A stretch of 64,000 nucleotides of DNA from Ruminococcus albus AD2013 (lineage in GTDB: Bacteria > Bacillota > Clostridia > Oscillospirales > Ruminococcaceae), in the NCBI RefSeq assembly GCF_000526775.1, contig NZ_JAGS01000001.1:3472001-3536000 (forward strand), read 5' to 3'. A program made the translations under genes and the position numbers. The notes beneath the pieces were generated by a model that saw only the letters and a list, made by a program, of their open reading frames with translations, had not been told where the DNA came from and ran no database searches. Positions 1-8,361 of the stretch are shown here, piece by piece. The stretch's first letter is position 1. The number at the start of each line of letters is the position of its first letter.

Positions 1-1
1 G

Positions 2-1114
2 TATTTCCTTGCAGTCCATACCGACAAAGATCACATACATCTGCACTGCATTTTCAATAATGTGAACGCTTTTGACGGCAGAACTTTTGAAACTCATGAG
101 AACAGAAGAACTACGAAAAAAGACCGTTCATTTCAGAAGCTTCGTGACCTGTCTGATGAGGTGTGCAGAGAGCATAATATCTCGGTCATTGAGACACCGT
201 CGAACACGAAGGGTAAATCCCACTGGGAATGGGATATGAACCGTCAGGGGCTGAGCTGGAAAGCACGTCTGAAATATGCGATCGACAACGTGATAATCGA
301 CAGCGAAAGCTTTGAAGATTTTCTGAAAAGATGTCGGGAAAACGGTATTCTCGTCGAGTACAATCCGGCACATAAAATTGATCTGAAATTCATGCTTGCC
401 GAGCAGAAGAAACGCAATCCGCGTGCGAAGATGACACGAGCACGAACGCTCGGCTGGTTTTACGAAACGAAACAGATAATCAACCGCATTGAAGAATATA
501 AAGGCGGCATGCTGTACGTTCCGAGAACACGCATACGTGAGAGGGTTCTTGACCCTGATCTGAAGTTTGTGCGTGATGCGATCGACCGTGGAAACATGAA
601 GCTTGCAAGTATGGCGAAAAACGTCATTGCAAAGTACGGGATCCAGCTTGAAGATGTGGAGCAGGAACGTAACCGGACCTTTGCTCAGAGAGCTGTTCTC
701 GTGCGTGAGCTGAACAGCATGAAAACGCAGATCGATGACTATAAAGTTCAGGCTTCGGTTATAAGAGAATTCCGAAAGTATAAGACGGTGTATGACGAGC
801 TGAAAACATTAAGCGGAAATCAGGCGGTGAAGTTCCGGAAAGAGCACAGCTATGAGCTGCGAAAATACGGGGAGCTGAACAGCCAGCTTCATGAGTGGTA
901 TGCTGACGGCAGAATGCCGACAGCAGAAGCACTGGAGCAAAAAATAAACGCCCTGAAAACAGAGCGTTTAGAGAAAGACAGTATTTATCGTGAAACGGAT
1001 ACGAAGCTTAAGGAACTGAGCAGAGCGCAGAGTGATATTGATGCATTTTTACGTCAGGAGCTTGAACCGCAGAAGCAGCAGCGTAAACGTAAAAAGGACG
1101 GAGATCTTGAATGA
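2..1114 (+). CDS. Relaxase, MOBP/VirD2-like (5' end outside window)
   Basis: Conjugative relaxase that nicks oriT and pilots the transferred strand. The reading frame is open from base 2, so the true start lies upstream of the window. The first visible residues include the HUH metal-binding motif, HTDKDHIHLH followed by NNVNAF, typical of the relaxase/mobilization nuclease family. The rest is a helical C-terminal region rich in charged residues, as in related proteins. It is strongly similar along its length to the IME relaxase at 47757-49169; shared segments include KGKSHWEW, DLKFMLAEQK and RNPRAK. It is probably the ICE's own relaxase. Its stop codon abuts the stop of the convergent gene that follows, leaving no intergenic space. 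The catalytic tyrosine region is not visible. Confidence 0.9.
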   Translation, partial: YFLAVHTDKDHIHLHCIFNNVNAFDGRTFETHENRRTTKKDRSFQKLRDLSDEVCREHNISVIETPSNTKGKSHWEWDMNRQGLSWKARLKYAIDNVIIDSESFEDFLKRCRENGILVEYNPAHKIDLKFMLAEQKKRNPRAKMTRARTLGWFYETKQIINRIEEYKGGMLYVPRTRIRERVLDPDLKFVRDAIDRGNMKLASMAKNVIAKYGIQLEDVEQERNRTFAQRAVLVRELNSMKTQIDDYKVQASVIREFRKYKTVYDELKTLSGNQAVKFRKEHSYELRKYGELNSQLHEWYADGRMPTAEALEQKINALKTERLEKDSIYRETDTKLKELSRAQSDIDAFLRQELEPQKQQRKRKKDGDLE

Positions 1115-1537
1115 TCAGTCCTTGTGGTTTTCCTGGTATTCCTTTAAGGCGGTGAGAAGAAGATCCTTGATCGTCATGTTATGTTCCTGTGCATAAGCCT
1201 TTATAGCATCGCCTTCACCTTTGGGAACATTGAAACGGACATAATCGTAGTTCTCCTTGATGTATTCCGCAGAAGGTTTTCCTTTGCTTGCCTGCTGCTG
1301 TTTTTTCATACAGTCCTTGCAGTATTTCTGAGAACCGGAAGTAACTGTATAGGTCTTGCCGCATATCGGGCATTTCTGTTCGCTTCCGATCGGAACGGAA
1401 GTGCCGGCTTTCTTCTTTTCGGCATATGCCTTGTTTCTCTGGACCTGTGCCTTGTCACGGCAGTAGTAGCAGTATTTTGCACGGTTGGACTTGCTTTCAA
1501 ACTCCATACCGCACAGCTCACATTTATATTTGAACAA
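1115..1537 (-). CDS. Zinc-ribbon plus ribbon-helix-helix DNA-binding regulator
   Basis: Small probable transcriptional regulator of about 140 residues. It has three Cys4-type zinc-ribbon motifs (CELCG with CYYC, CPICG, then CKDC), followed by a basic linker and a C-terminal segment (VRFNVPKGEGDAIKAYA, then TIKDLLL) that reads like a ribbon-helix-helix dimerisation and DNA-binding fold. An in-frame extension to 1723 exists, but it would cross the promoter and has no ribosome binding site. The TTG at 1537 is preceded by GGGGGAA at the right distance, so that start is chosen. It is divergent from ssb, and the two promoters share a repeated operator, which suggests it represses itself and the ssb operon. 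The family assignment is inference from the motifs. Confidence 0.75.
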   Translation of the reverse strand: MFKYKCELCGMEFESKSNRAKYCYYCRDKAQVQRNKAYAEKKKAGTSVPIGSEQKCPICGKTYTVTSGSQKYCKDCMKKQQQASKGKPSAEYIKENYDYVRFNVPKGEGDAIKAYAQEHNMTIKDLLLTALKEYQENHKD

Positions 1538-1567
1538 GTGTATTCCCCCTTGTAGTATTTTAACCTT

Positions 1568-1597
1568 ATTGTACCATTGATTAGGCATAAAGTCAAG
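1568..1597 (-). promoter_or_regulatory. Promoter and half-operator of the zinc-ribbon regulator
   Basis: Read on the minus strand: TTGACT (1591-1596), 17-base spacer, TACAAT (1568-1573). On the plus strand the spacer and -35 contain TTAGGCATAAAGTCAAG (1581-1597), almost identical to the sequence inside the ssb promoter. Confidence 0.8.
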
Positions 1598-1684
1598 CAT
1601 AACAAAAATCTTGTTAAAACATACCAAAAAGCAGAACGCATTTTTTAGCGCTTCTACAAAAGTATTTTTTCTTCTGAAAATTAT

Positions 1685-1715
1685 ACTTGACATTAGGCGT
1701 AAAGTCAAGTATAAT
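1685..1715 (+). promoter_or_regulatory. Consensus promoter with operator for the ssb operon
   Basis: TTGACA (1687-1692), 17-base spacer, TATAAT (1710-1715): a perfect sigma-A-type promoter. A perfect 7-base inverted repeat, ACTTGAC (1685-1691) and GTCAAGT (1704-1710), overlaps both promoter elements. The sequence TTAGGCGTAAAGTCAAG (1693-1709) repeats the one in the divergent promoter. Binding here would block RNA polymerase. Confidence 0.85.
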
Positions 1716-1765
1716 AAAATCACAGAAGGAACAAAAAATCGAAGACCATGAAAGGAAGGTAACTA

Positions 1766-2131
1766 ATGTTAAACAAATTCTTAGTTGCAGGCAGACTGAC
1801 TGCCGACCCCGAAGTACAGACCAAAGGTGAAAACCGTGTATGTAAGTTCTCGATAGTCTGTGACCGTCCGAAGCGTAAAGGTGAGGAAAAGTCAGAAACC
1901 GACTTTTTCAGCTGTACCGCCTGGAACAATAACGCTGATGTGATTGCCGACTGGTTCGGAAAAGGAGATATGATAACTCTTGTAGGTGCGGTTCACATCA
2001 ATTGTTACGAGAAGGACGGTGTTAAGCAAAGCTTTACCGAAGTGAAGGTCGATGAGATACACTTCTCGGCTAAGAAGAAGGAAACAGTAAACAGCGCTGG
2101 GAACACCACAAACGAAGATGTTCCGTTTTAA
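1766..2131 (+). CDS. ssb: Single-stranded DNA-binding protein
   Basis: OB-fold single-stranded DNA-binding protein of 121 residues, shorter than chromosomal SSB (about 150-175), as is common on mobile elements. It begins MLNKFLVAGRLTADPE, the usual SSB opening. It contains FSCTAWNNNADV, and it ends in an acidic tip, EDVPF, that matches the conserved protein-interaction tail (DDIPF-type). It likely protects the transferred single strand during conjugation and recruits repair or replication partners. An AGGAAGG ribosome binding site precedes the ATG. It is the first gene of a plus-strand operon running to 3706, driven by the operator-controlled promoter at 1687-1715. Confidence 0.95.
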   Translation: MLNKFLVAGRLTADPEVQTKGENRVCKFSIVCDRPKRKGEEKSETDFFSCTAWNNNADVIADWFGKGDMITLVGAVHINCYEKDGVKQSFTEVKVDEIHFSAKKKETVNSAGNTTNEDVPF

Positions 2132-2172
2132 GATCAGAAGTGAAATGAACTTTCAAGATGGAGGTGCTCACT

Positions 2173-2385
2173 ATGTTAAAAACTCCCGAATTAGCAATGC
2201 CACGCAGCCGTAAAGTTACAACGGTTTGTCACGGATACAAAAAAGTATGGGACGACCGTGAGGAAGCAATGGTATTCTTCCTTGAAGCTATGATGAACAG
2301 TGATGGTGCAGAACATGACCGTTATTCCGGTATCTTTCTGCAGATACAGAATGGTTTGGACTACTGCACCGATGAAGATGATTAG
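2173..2385 (+). CDS. Small conserved acidic-tail protein (ICE copy)
   Basis: A 70-residue protein of unknown function. It begins MLKTPELAMPRSRKVTTVC, contains alternating acidic and aromatic helices, and ends TDEDD. An upstream ATG at 2158 is in frame, but GGAGGTG lies just before the ATG at 2173 with correct spacing, and the paralogue also starts at this point. That paralogue lies inside the nested IME at 46802-47014 and shares PELAMPRSRKVTTVC and the acidic end. Its position directly after ssb suggests a role in mobile-element maintenance or transfer, but nothing in the sequence gives a function. Confidence 0.8.
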   Translation: MLKTPELAMPRSRKVTTVCHGYKKVWDDREEAMVFFLEAMMNSDGAEHDRYSGIFLQIQNGLDYCTDEDD

Positions 2386-2396
2386 GAGGAAAATAA

Positions 2397-3095
2397 ATGA
2401 AAAAGAAGATTCTTACAGCATTATTCGCTTCCGCATTTGCACTCAGCACAGCCGTTACAGTCTACGCTGACGAAGCACTCGACCGTGACACCATCGAAAA
2501 TGCTGTCTGGGAGGATATCTGGAACGGCAAAGGCGATAACGGCTTTGACTTCCCCGAAGCTTCATATAAGCATCATATCCTCGACAAGTGGCTCGACGAA
2601 AACTACGGCTCCGGTGAATACGACTGGTCGGAAACCGGCGAGATAAAATATGCCTACAAGCACTACTACAAAAACCTTATCAACGGCTGGGATTTCAATG
2701 ATGATGATAACGGTGGCTGGACGATCGAGACCGAAAACACCACCTACAGTTTCACGCTCCAGGACGGAACCTGGTTCATGATCGACAGCGGCGGTAATAC
2801 AGTTGACAGCTTTCCACCGTACAGTACGCTGAAAGAAGACGAACCGGAAACAGAGAACAACAGCGAAGCCGTTTATGAGATAGAAGATGAAGGTGAGGAA
2901 GCTCCTCGTGTTGTGGGTGAAGCAGTCGCTGCAGGAGATAACGCTTCATCAGAAGACGATGCTCCAGTCGGTCCGTATGAAACGGAAGGTAAGAAACAAC
3001 AGAAGTCAGGAACCAATCCCGTCCCGATCGTCATTGGTGTTGCTGCAGTCGCCGGTGCCGTTGGTGTGGGCGTTTACGTAAAGAAAAAGAGGTAG
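2397..3095 (+). CDS. Secreted, membrane-anchored protein of unknown function
   Basis: A 232-residue protein with a Sec signal peptide (MKKK, hydrophobic core, cleavage probably after VYADE or VYA near residue 24). An acidic, aromatic-rich extracellular region of about 110 residues follows (repeated W, Y and D/N). Next comes an acidic low-complexity stretch (about residues 130-205), then a single C-terminal membrane segment (about 209-228) ending VKKKR. There is no LPXTG motif, so it is anchored by the membrane helix, not by sortase. It may be a cell-surface factor for mating contact or exclusion, but that is only inferred from its place in the ICE. AGGAGG precedes the start. Confidence 0.8.
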   Translation: MKKKILTALFASAFALSTAVTVYADEALDRDTIENAVWEDIWNGKGDNGFDFPEASYKHHILDKWLDENYGSGEYDWSETGEIKYAYKHYYKNLINGWDFNDDDNGGWTIETENTTYSFTLQDGTWFMIDSGGNTVDSFPPYSTLKEDEPETENNSEAVYEIEDEGEEAPRVVGEAVAAGDNASSEDDAPVGPYETEGKKQQKSGTNPVPIVIGVAAVAGAVGVGVYVKKKR

Positions 3096-3098
3096 GAT

Positions 3099-3494
3099 AT
3101 GATTTTTCATAGTAAGAATTTAGTGCAGGGTGTTTCCGAATGGGAGCTTAACACCGACACACAGACCGTCCGGCACGTAAACCCCAGTACGGGTGAACAG
3201 GAACGATACGTGTTCCATGCGGATCATATAAGGTATCATCTGCACTACGTCGAGGAAGAAAAGCCGGAACGCTTGCAGAAGCTTGTTGACGAAGGCAAGA
3301 TATACCGTTACCTTGACGAGCTCGACACGAAGGTAACGGACGCTCTGAACGATCAGACGGAGCTGTTCATGACACTGAGCGTTGACTACCGAGTAGCTCT
3401 TGCCACGGGTGATCTCAATCGTGTGGGCGCTATCGGCAACATGCTCCGCCTAGAAGCACAGGAAGCTGTATTCGCTTCGATGGTGTATGCATGA
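3099..3494 (+). CDS. TnpV-like transposon-encoded small protein
   Basis: A 131-residue protein. The C-terminal two thirds read like the TnpV family of small proteins carried by Tn4451-type and related elements: a YHLHY segment, then LVDEGKIYRYLDELD, then a helix, and a final segment with NMLRLEAQEAVFASMVYA, comparable to the NNIRACAEEIV..LIYA ending of TnpV. TnpV function is unknown. The N-terminal 40 residues are less like the family. It starts 3 bases after the membrane-anchored gene's stop and overlaps the next gene by ATGA, so the three are probably translated together. Assignment is from memory of the family pattern. Confidence 0.55.
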   Translation: MIFHSKNLVQGVSEWELNTDTQTVRHVNPSTGEQERYVFHADHIRYHLHYVEEEKPERLQKLVDEGKIYRYLDELDTKVTDALNDQTELFMTLSVDYRVALATGDLNRVGAIGNMLRLEAQEAVFASMVYA

Positions 3495-3706
3495 AGAGCG
3501 AAGAATATATTGAAGAGCTGCGGAGGAACGGTGTAAAGCTCATAAAGAACGATGGTTCTCTTATCGGGATACCACCGGACTTCCTGAAACAGGCTGCCGA
3601 GCTTTGCACAGAACTGCGGTGTAGCTCGATTACATATGATATTGTGGATCCGCAGGATGCAGAGCATACAAAGCTGAAAGTGTCGGATTGTGGGTTTGCT
3701 GAATAA
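3491..3706 (+). CDS. Small hypothetical protein, translation-coupled
   Basis: A 71-residue acidic protein, not recognised. Its ATG overlaps the stop of the preceding gene as ATGA, which implies coupled translation. No membrane segment or metal site is visible. It is the last gene of the ssb operon and is followed at once by a strong terminator. Confidence 0.65.
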   Translation: MKSEEYIEELRRNGVKLIKNDGSLIGIPPDFLKQAAELCTELRCSSITYDIVDPQDAEHTKLKVSDCGFAE

Positions 3707-3709
3707 AAG

Positions 3710-3755
3710 AAACGGATAGCCTGTCCAATGTTGACGGACTATCCGTTTCTTTTTT
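3710..3755 (+). terminator. Rho-independent terminator of the ssb operon
   Basis: Ten-base perfect stem AAACGGATAG / CTATCCGTTT with a 19-base loop, followed by a T-rich tract. Confidence 0.9.
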
Positions 3756-4060
3756 ATATTTGGTTATTTAAATGATCTATAATACTTTCTAGCATGCTTG
3801 AATATTAAGGTGTTTTAAAATTGATGAGTATATGATTAACTAAACTTTAAAGATATTTAAGAAAAAATTAATCACTTAAATTCGCAAAACACACAATATA
3901 AACAAAAATATTTGCAAACTACTTGAAAATTTCGACAGATTGTGATATAATAATTAAGGGACTATTCATAATCTCCTCAAAGCATGATATGAAATTGCTG
4001 AATATGGGTGATGAAAAGTAGTAATATTATTTCCGATAGGAAGAGTTGGAGGATAAAGAC
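3756..4060. other. AT-rich intergenic spacer opening the cargo island
   Basis: About 300 very AT-rich bases with no convincing gene. The only clear signals are the promoter at 3923-3951 and the ribosome binding site at 4048-4052. The drop in GC marks the passage from ICE backbone to cargo. Confidence 0.7.
3923..3951 (+). promoter_or_regulatory. Promoter of the two-GTPase cassette
   Basis: TTGAAA (3923-3928), 17-base spacer, TATAAT (3946-3951), with an upstream TGTGA extended -10. The same extended -10 precedes other cargo modules at 12478 (+), 12298 (-) and 20988 (+). Confidence 0.75.
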
Positions 4061-6364
4061 ATGGAAATTAAAGAACGCATTGATCGAGTTATCGCAAGAC
4101 GAAAGGAACAAATACCTTATCTTAATGAATGCTTGGAATCTGTTCAGGGAATATTAGATTCTATCACACAAATTGACAACATGAGAGAAACATTGCTCAA
4201 CGGTCCTGAAAAGTATGGTGTTGATCAAGAAGTCAGAGATAATGTTCAAACCATTCAGACGAATGATTTGCGTAATGCTGTAACTCTTCTTATTCGCAGA
4301 TATAGAAAGGTTATTGATCGCTTTTCGCGTGATCAAGTAAATCTGGCGGTAATTGGCAAAGCAAGGCAGGGTAAAAGTTTGTTACTCCAAACTATTAGTG
4401 GATTAGGGAATGATGTCATTCCTGCATTTCCAACAGGACATTGTACTGGTACTAGGTCAGTTATTTTCAATGTTCCTAATAATTCTTTCAAGGCAACTAT
4501 TCATTTCTATTCTCCAGTAGATATTTTAAATGTTCTTCAGGCTTATTTTGACGAATTGTATGGCAAAGATGAGGTTCGTTTATCTCGATATGAAGATCTC
4601 AGCAAGTTCACGGTAGAAGAATTGAGAAGCAAACTTGCCGTTGGACAAGAACAGCAAATATTCGCCCATCTCAAGGCGTATATCGAACATTATGAGGAAT
4701 GGTCTTGCCTGATTGATAAAGAAAAAATTGTTTTGACAGAGCCAAATGAGATTCAGCAATATGTTGCTCAACATAATGGTTATGATGAATATGATCCCAT
4801 GCGCCAAACGTATTATAAGTATCTTGCGGTAAAAGAAGCCGTTATTGAATGTGAGTTTCCAAATTCTGATGTTGGTAAACTTGTATTAAGAGATACTATC
4901 GGTTTAGGGGATACGGCTGTCGGAATTGAAGAATCTATGATAAAGACAGTTGGTGATGAAAGTGACGCAGCAGTCATTATCGTAAAACCTGATGATGATT
5001 GCGGTACATTACAAGATAAAGATTATCTCAACTTGCATAAAGAACTGCGTGAAAAGTTTAGTGATAGGCACTTTGAAAAATGGCTGTTTTGGGTGTTTAA
5101 TCATGATAATAGAGAAGGAAAAGACAATAGCACTCGTTGCAGAGTATGTAAAGAAAATGAAATGAAAGAGTTTGGGCTACAAAGTGCAGGCTCATTTATT
5201 ACAGATGTCTCAAATAAGGATGAGGTTTATGATTGTTTGTTTAAATTGCTTGACAATTTACTTTCAAATATTCAATATGTTGATGATGGAGTAATTTTAG
5301 AAGTTCATAAACAAGCAGAAATTGCATATTCCGAGTATAGAAAAGTACAATCTTCACTACGTTCTGCATTTAATGCTGTGTTAATGAAAGAAGTCGACTC
5401 GTTTGACTTCTTAGGAGAGCGTTGGGGTGCTTTATATGATTCGGGCATGATGAAATTACTTAAAGATTATAAAACGGATCTAAAATATAAACAATCAGAA
5501 GACTGTGTAGCATTTCGTGAAGCAGTCAATAAAATTCTCAACGATTCAATTCAACTTCTTCCTTCTGTTAAGAGTTTAGAAGATAGTTTACAAAAAGGTG
5601 GTATGGACAATGAACTATATTACCTTTGGGGGCATGAACTTGATAGTCTACGTACAAGGTTTTCACAACAATTCTTGGAAATTGACAATGAAGTTTTTGA
5701 GGGACAGATTCGTGAATTCCGTGAAAAAATTGTCTCTATGCTATCCTCGGAAAAAGGTGGTAAACTTGATAAATTGCTTCCGGTTTCTGATTATCCTGAC
5801 AAAGCAGAGTGGTTAATCCAGTTTGCTGAACAGTATTTCCAGAATGAACGATATGAGAATTTTAGGCTTGCATTTGAGACTATTGCTAGAATTCAAATAA
5901 GTGTTCGTAGTTTTTTGATGCATCGAATTCAATCTTGTTTGGATCGATTAGTAAATCGTAATGCTGATGATGGAAAAGATAATCAGCTTGCAAAGCAAAC
6001 AACTGAGGTGCAGGCTATGTCAATTCACTTCCAATTGAGAGAACGTTTAGGTGAGGTGTGCGAGGAATTAAGATTTAAATTTGGAGAAGATCTGTTCCGC
6101 GATCCGAACCGTATACTTTACTCTTACCTATGTGAGTTTTATGATAGGACGAATTTCTCTTTTGCTAATCACAAACGGACTGCCACGGAAATTTGGAAAT
6201 CGTTCTATTATTCCCATATGGGTATAATCTGGGAGGATGATTTAGAAGAATACAAAGAAAGCAGTGCGTTCTACCATAAGTGGAAAAATACTATGGAGCA
6301 ATTCTGCTCATACAGTCAGCAAGATTTCGATTCAGTTGCCATCGAAGGTAACGGAAAGGAATAA
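4061..6364 (+). CDS. Large dynamin-like P-loop GTPase, first gene of cassette
   Basis: A 767-residue P-loop GTPase. An N-terminal helical region of about 95 residues precedes the G domain. Walker A is GKARQGKS at about residues 99-106, the G3 motif is DTIGLGD near 277, and a G4-like FNHD lies near 346. The last 350 residues are helical and charged, as in dynamin-type or septin-like GTPases with stalk regions. No membrane segment is seen. The annotated frame can start at a TTG (4046), but GGAGG at 4048-4052 correctly positions the ATG at 4061. It is followed after 3 bases by a second GTPase and then two paralogous small proteins. The coding sequence is AT-rich compared with the ICE backbone. 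Role as a phage-defence or stress GTPase is inferred from context only. Confidence 0.75.
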   Translation: MEIKERIDRVIARRKEQIPYLNECLESVQGILDSITQIDNMRETLLNGPEKYGVDQEVRDNVQTIQTNDLRNAVTLLIRRYRKVIDRFSRDQVNLAVIGKARQGKSLLLQTISGLGNDVIPAFPTGHCTGTRSVIFNVPNNSFKATIHFYSPVDILNVLQAYFDELYGKDEVRLSRYEDLSKFTVEELRSKLAVGQEQQIFAHLKAYIEHYEEWSCLIDKEKIVLTEPNEIQQYVAQHNGYDEYDPMRQTYYKYLAVKEAVIECEFPNSDVGKLVLRDTIGLGDTAVGIEESMIKTVGDESDAAVIIVKPDDDCGTLQDKDYLNLHKELREKFSDRHFEKWLFWVFNHDNREGKDNSTRCRVCKENEMKEFGLQSAGSFITDVSNKDEVYDCLFKLLDNLLSNIQYVDDGVILEVHKQAEIAYSEYRKVQSSLRSAFNAVLMKEVDSFDFLGERWGALYDSGMMKLLKDYKTDLKYKQSEDCVAFREAVNKILNDSIQLLPSVKSLEDSLQKGGMDNELYYLWGHELDSLRTRFSQQFLEIDNEVFEGQIREFREKIVSMLSSEKGGKLDKLLPVSDYPDKAEWLIQFAEQYFQNERYENFRLAFETIARIQISVRSFLMHRIQSCLDRLVNRNADDGKDNQLAKQTTEVQAMSIHFQLRERLGEVCEELRFKFGEDLFRDPNRILYSYLCEFYDRTNFSFANHKRTATEIWKSFYYSHMGIIWEDDLEEYKESSAFYHKWKNTMEQFCSYSQQDFDSVAIEGNGKE

Positions 6365-6367
6365 ACT

Positions 6368-7486
6368 ATGGAAAAAAAGCTTGAAAACCCACAACCAGAT
6401 ATTCAGATACTAATGTTAGGAGCAAGACGAACAGGTAAAACTAGTCTGCTTGCTTCAATGTTAGACGAATTTAATACGGTAACTGCGGATACTAAAATTC
6501 ATCTTTCAGCAAATGCAAATCCTGTTCTAATGAAGACAATAAGTACTATGAAAACTTATTTTCGCGGTGAACATATTGTATATGAGCCTTTCGACAAAAT
6601 GTATGATAAAGGCACAGCTGGATTTTCCGATGCTTATGTTAAATTAGAACTTGTCAATAAAAAAAATAAAAAGCCAATAGTGATTCGGTTCGTCGATGTT
6701 GAAGGCGAAAAAATAGGGGCAGCAATGGCAGATCAAAGTTTTGATCAAAAACTATCTGATGAAATTGAACGTACTGATGTAATTATTATTGTGGTTGACT
6801 CTGTTTTGTTAATGGAGAATAAAGGTCAATTTCAAGGACAGAATGAGACAGAAAGAATCACGAGTTTCATTACAGATCATATTAGCCCTGAAAATCAAAC
6901 CAATGCGAAGAAAATGATTTTGTTTGTTCCTGTAAAGTGTGAAAAGTATTATCGTCAGAGTGAAACGGCAGGAAATCAAGATGACTATCGAAAATATCAA
7001 ATGAAAAGGTTATGTGATGGAATAAAGAGTGAATATTCTCAGTTGTTTGCATGGTTAAAAAAAGCTGATCATCAAACAAAGTTTACAACTATGATTATGC
7101 CTGTCCTTACTCTTGGTGGCCTTGAATTTGATTCTTTTCTTAATACGAGCTGCATTGTAATTAAGACTGGGGATATTCTATATCGTTATTGTCCACCTAT
7201 GAAATATGAGCCAAGATTCTGCGATCGGCCTTTACTGTATTCGCTACTTTATGTGTATCACAAGTTACGATCTGGCTATTATGAAAAGGCATACAAAGGA
7301 ACAAAGAAGAAACTAGGATTTCGTATTATGGAATGGTTCCAAGATAGATTGACTCTCGCAAAAGAAACGGATTATATCGATGAAATTGGAAAAATTGCAA
7401 AGTCTATTCAGGAGAATTCAAAGCAAGTTATTGGATTTGAAATAATACAGAATCCTGATAATCTTGAAATCATTGACAACAACTAA
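6368..7486 (+). CDS. Second P-loop GTPase of the cassette
   Basis: A 372-residue P-loop NTPase, probably a GTPase of the TRAFAC class. Walker A is GARRTGKT (residues 18-25). RFVDVEG around 107-113 serves as the G3 aspartate/glycine. VPVKCEKY sits where a G4 specificity motif is expected, but is not the canonical NKxD. It starts 3 bases after the first GTPase, so the two are surely co-expressed and may form a complex in which one senses and the other acts. No membrane helix was seen. It resembles the small GTPases of paired-GTPase conflict systems, but I cannot assign a named family. Confidence 0.75.
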   Translation: MEKKLENPQPDIQILMLGARRTGKTSLLASMLDEFNTVTADTKIHLSANANPVLMKTISTMKTYFRGEHIVYEPFDKMYDKGTAGFSDAYVKLELVNKKNKKPIVIRFVDVEGEKIGAAMADQSFDQKLSDEIERTDVIIIVVDSVLLMENKGQFQGQNETERITSFITDHISPENQTNAKKMILFVPVKCEKYYRQSETAGNQDDYRKYQMKRLCDGIKSEYSQLFAWLKKADHQTKFTTMIMPVLTLGGLEFDSFLNTSCIVIKTGDILYRYCPPMKYEPRFCDRPLLYSLLYVYHKLRSGYYEKAYKGTKKKLGFRIMEWFQDRLTLAKETDYIDEIGKIAKSIQENSKQVIGFEIIQNPDNLEIIDNN

Positions 7487-7568
7487 TAACGAACAAAACA
7501 GTACTTTCGACAGTATCTTTTGTTTGATGTATTGCGTTGCTTTAGTATGATGAAGAGGTAGATATGCT

Positions 7569-8333
7569 ATGGTACTATATTCGAAGTGTTCGTTCAGATC
7601 AGGAAATGGTTATCAAATGGGTATGTGTTCAATGGATTCTGATTGTGCTGCAACACTTCATCCATTATCGAATCAACCACTTCCTCAACCAATAGATTTT
7701 CTTTTTAACACTGATTTTTCCAATACTGTTATCCTTGCATCATCAGATGACAAGAATTGTTTGTTTTTAGCTGTTATGGGTATAGTAGATGCTGATAATG
7801 AGAAATACATTAATGTCGTGATTAGTGATCCACAAAACCCTGATAATATTATTAATTTATTTAGTCAATTTACGAATCATTATGGTAAGTCTTTAGTAAC
7901 ACTAACAGATTGCTTTGAGAGGACTCAATATGATGATTCATTATTGGGTACGTTAGATTATAGTATTAACGCAAACAATTTAAGAATTTTGCGAAGTTTT
8001 TCATGTCCGGATAAGAATGTACAAAGCAAATATTATATTCCTTTAAATACAATATTTGCGTTTATTACTGAACATAAATACTCTGATTATCAGCAGCGTA
8101 TCAGTTTATTTTTTTCCATTCGTGATAAAAACAAATGCGTATTTAATCAAATTAATCCAAGCCGAGATGCAGTTGATTGCTGTGCAATTTACGATTTGTT
8201 GAGAACAAAGCCTCAGTCACATTTGATGAAAAGTGGTTTAAACACGGAGAGGAAGAAAACAGGAATCAACATTACTCTTGAGCGTGGTGCAGAGGATTTT
8301 TTTAGTCGTATTGATCCATTCCGGAAGAAATAA
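7569..8333 (+). CDS. GTPase-associated protein A, unknown family
   Basis: A 254-residue soluble protein of no recognised family. It is a clear paralogue of the next gene product: both start with a short beta strand and YSKCSFRSGNGYQ or YYKCSFRSSYGYR, and share ILA, a central VMG.VDADNEKYIN / VFG.EDENDEKYVN motif, DP.N....I, and a later helix-rich half. The C-terminus is polar, with no membrane segment. AGAGG precedes the ATG. The shared N-terminus resembles in style the adaptor proteins linked to bacterial GTPases, so it may be an adaptor, sensor or effector. That is inference. The start is supported by the paralogue alignment. Confidence 0.7.
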   Translation: MVLYSKCSFRSGNGYQMGMCSMDSDCAATLHPLSNQPLPQPIDFLFNTDFSNTVILASSDDKNCLFLAVMGIVDADNEKYINVVISDPQNPDNIINLFSQFTNHYGKSLVTLTDCFERTQYDDSLLGTLDYSINANNLRILRSFSCPDKNVQSKYYIPLNTIFAFITEHKYSDYQQRISLFFSIRDKNKCVFNQINPSRDAVDCCAIYDLLRTKPQSHLMKSGLNTERKKTGINITLERGAEDFFSRIDPFRKK

Positions 8334-8361
8334 TGATTTCCCTAGGTGGGGGGAGCTTATC

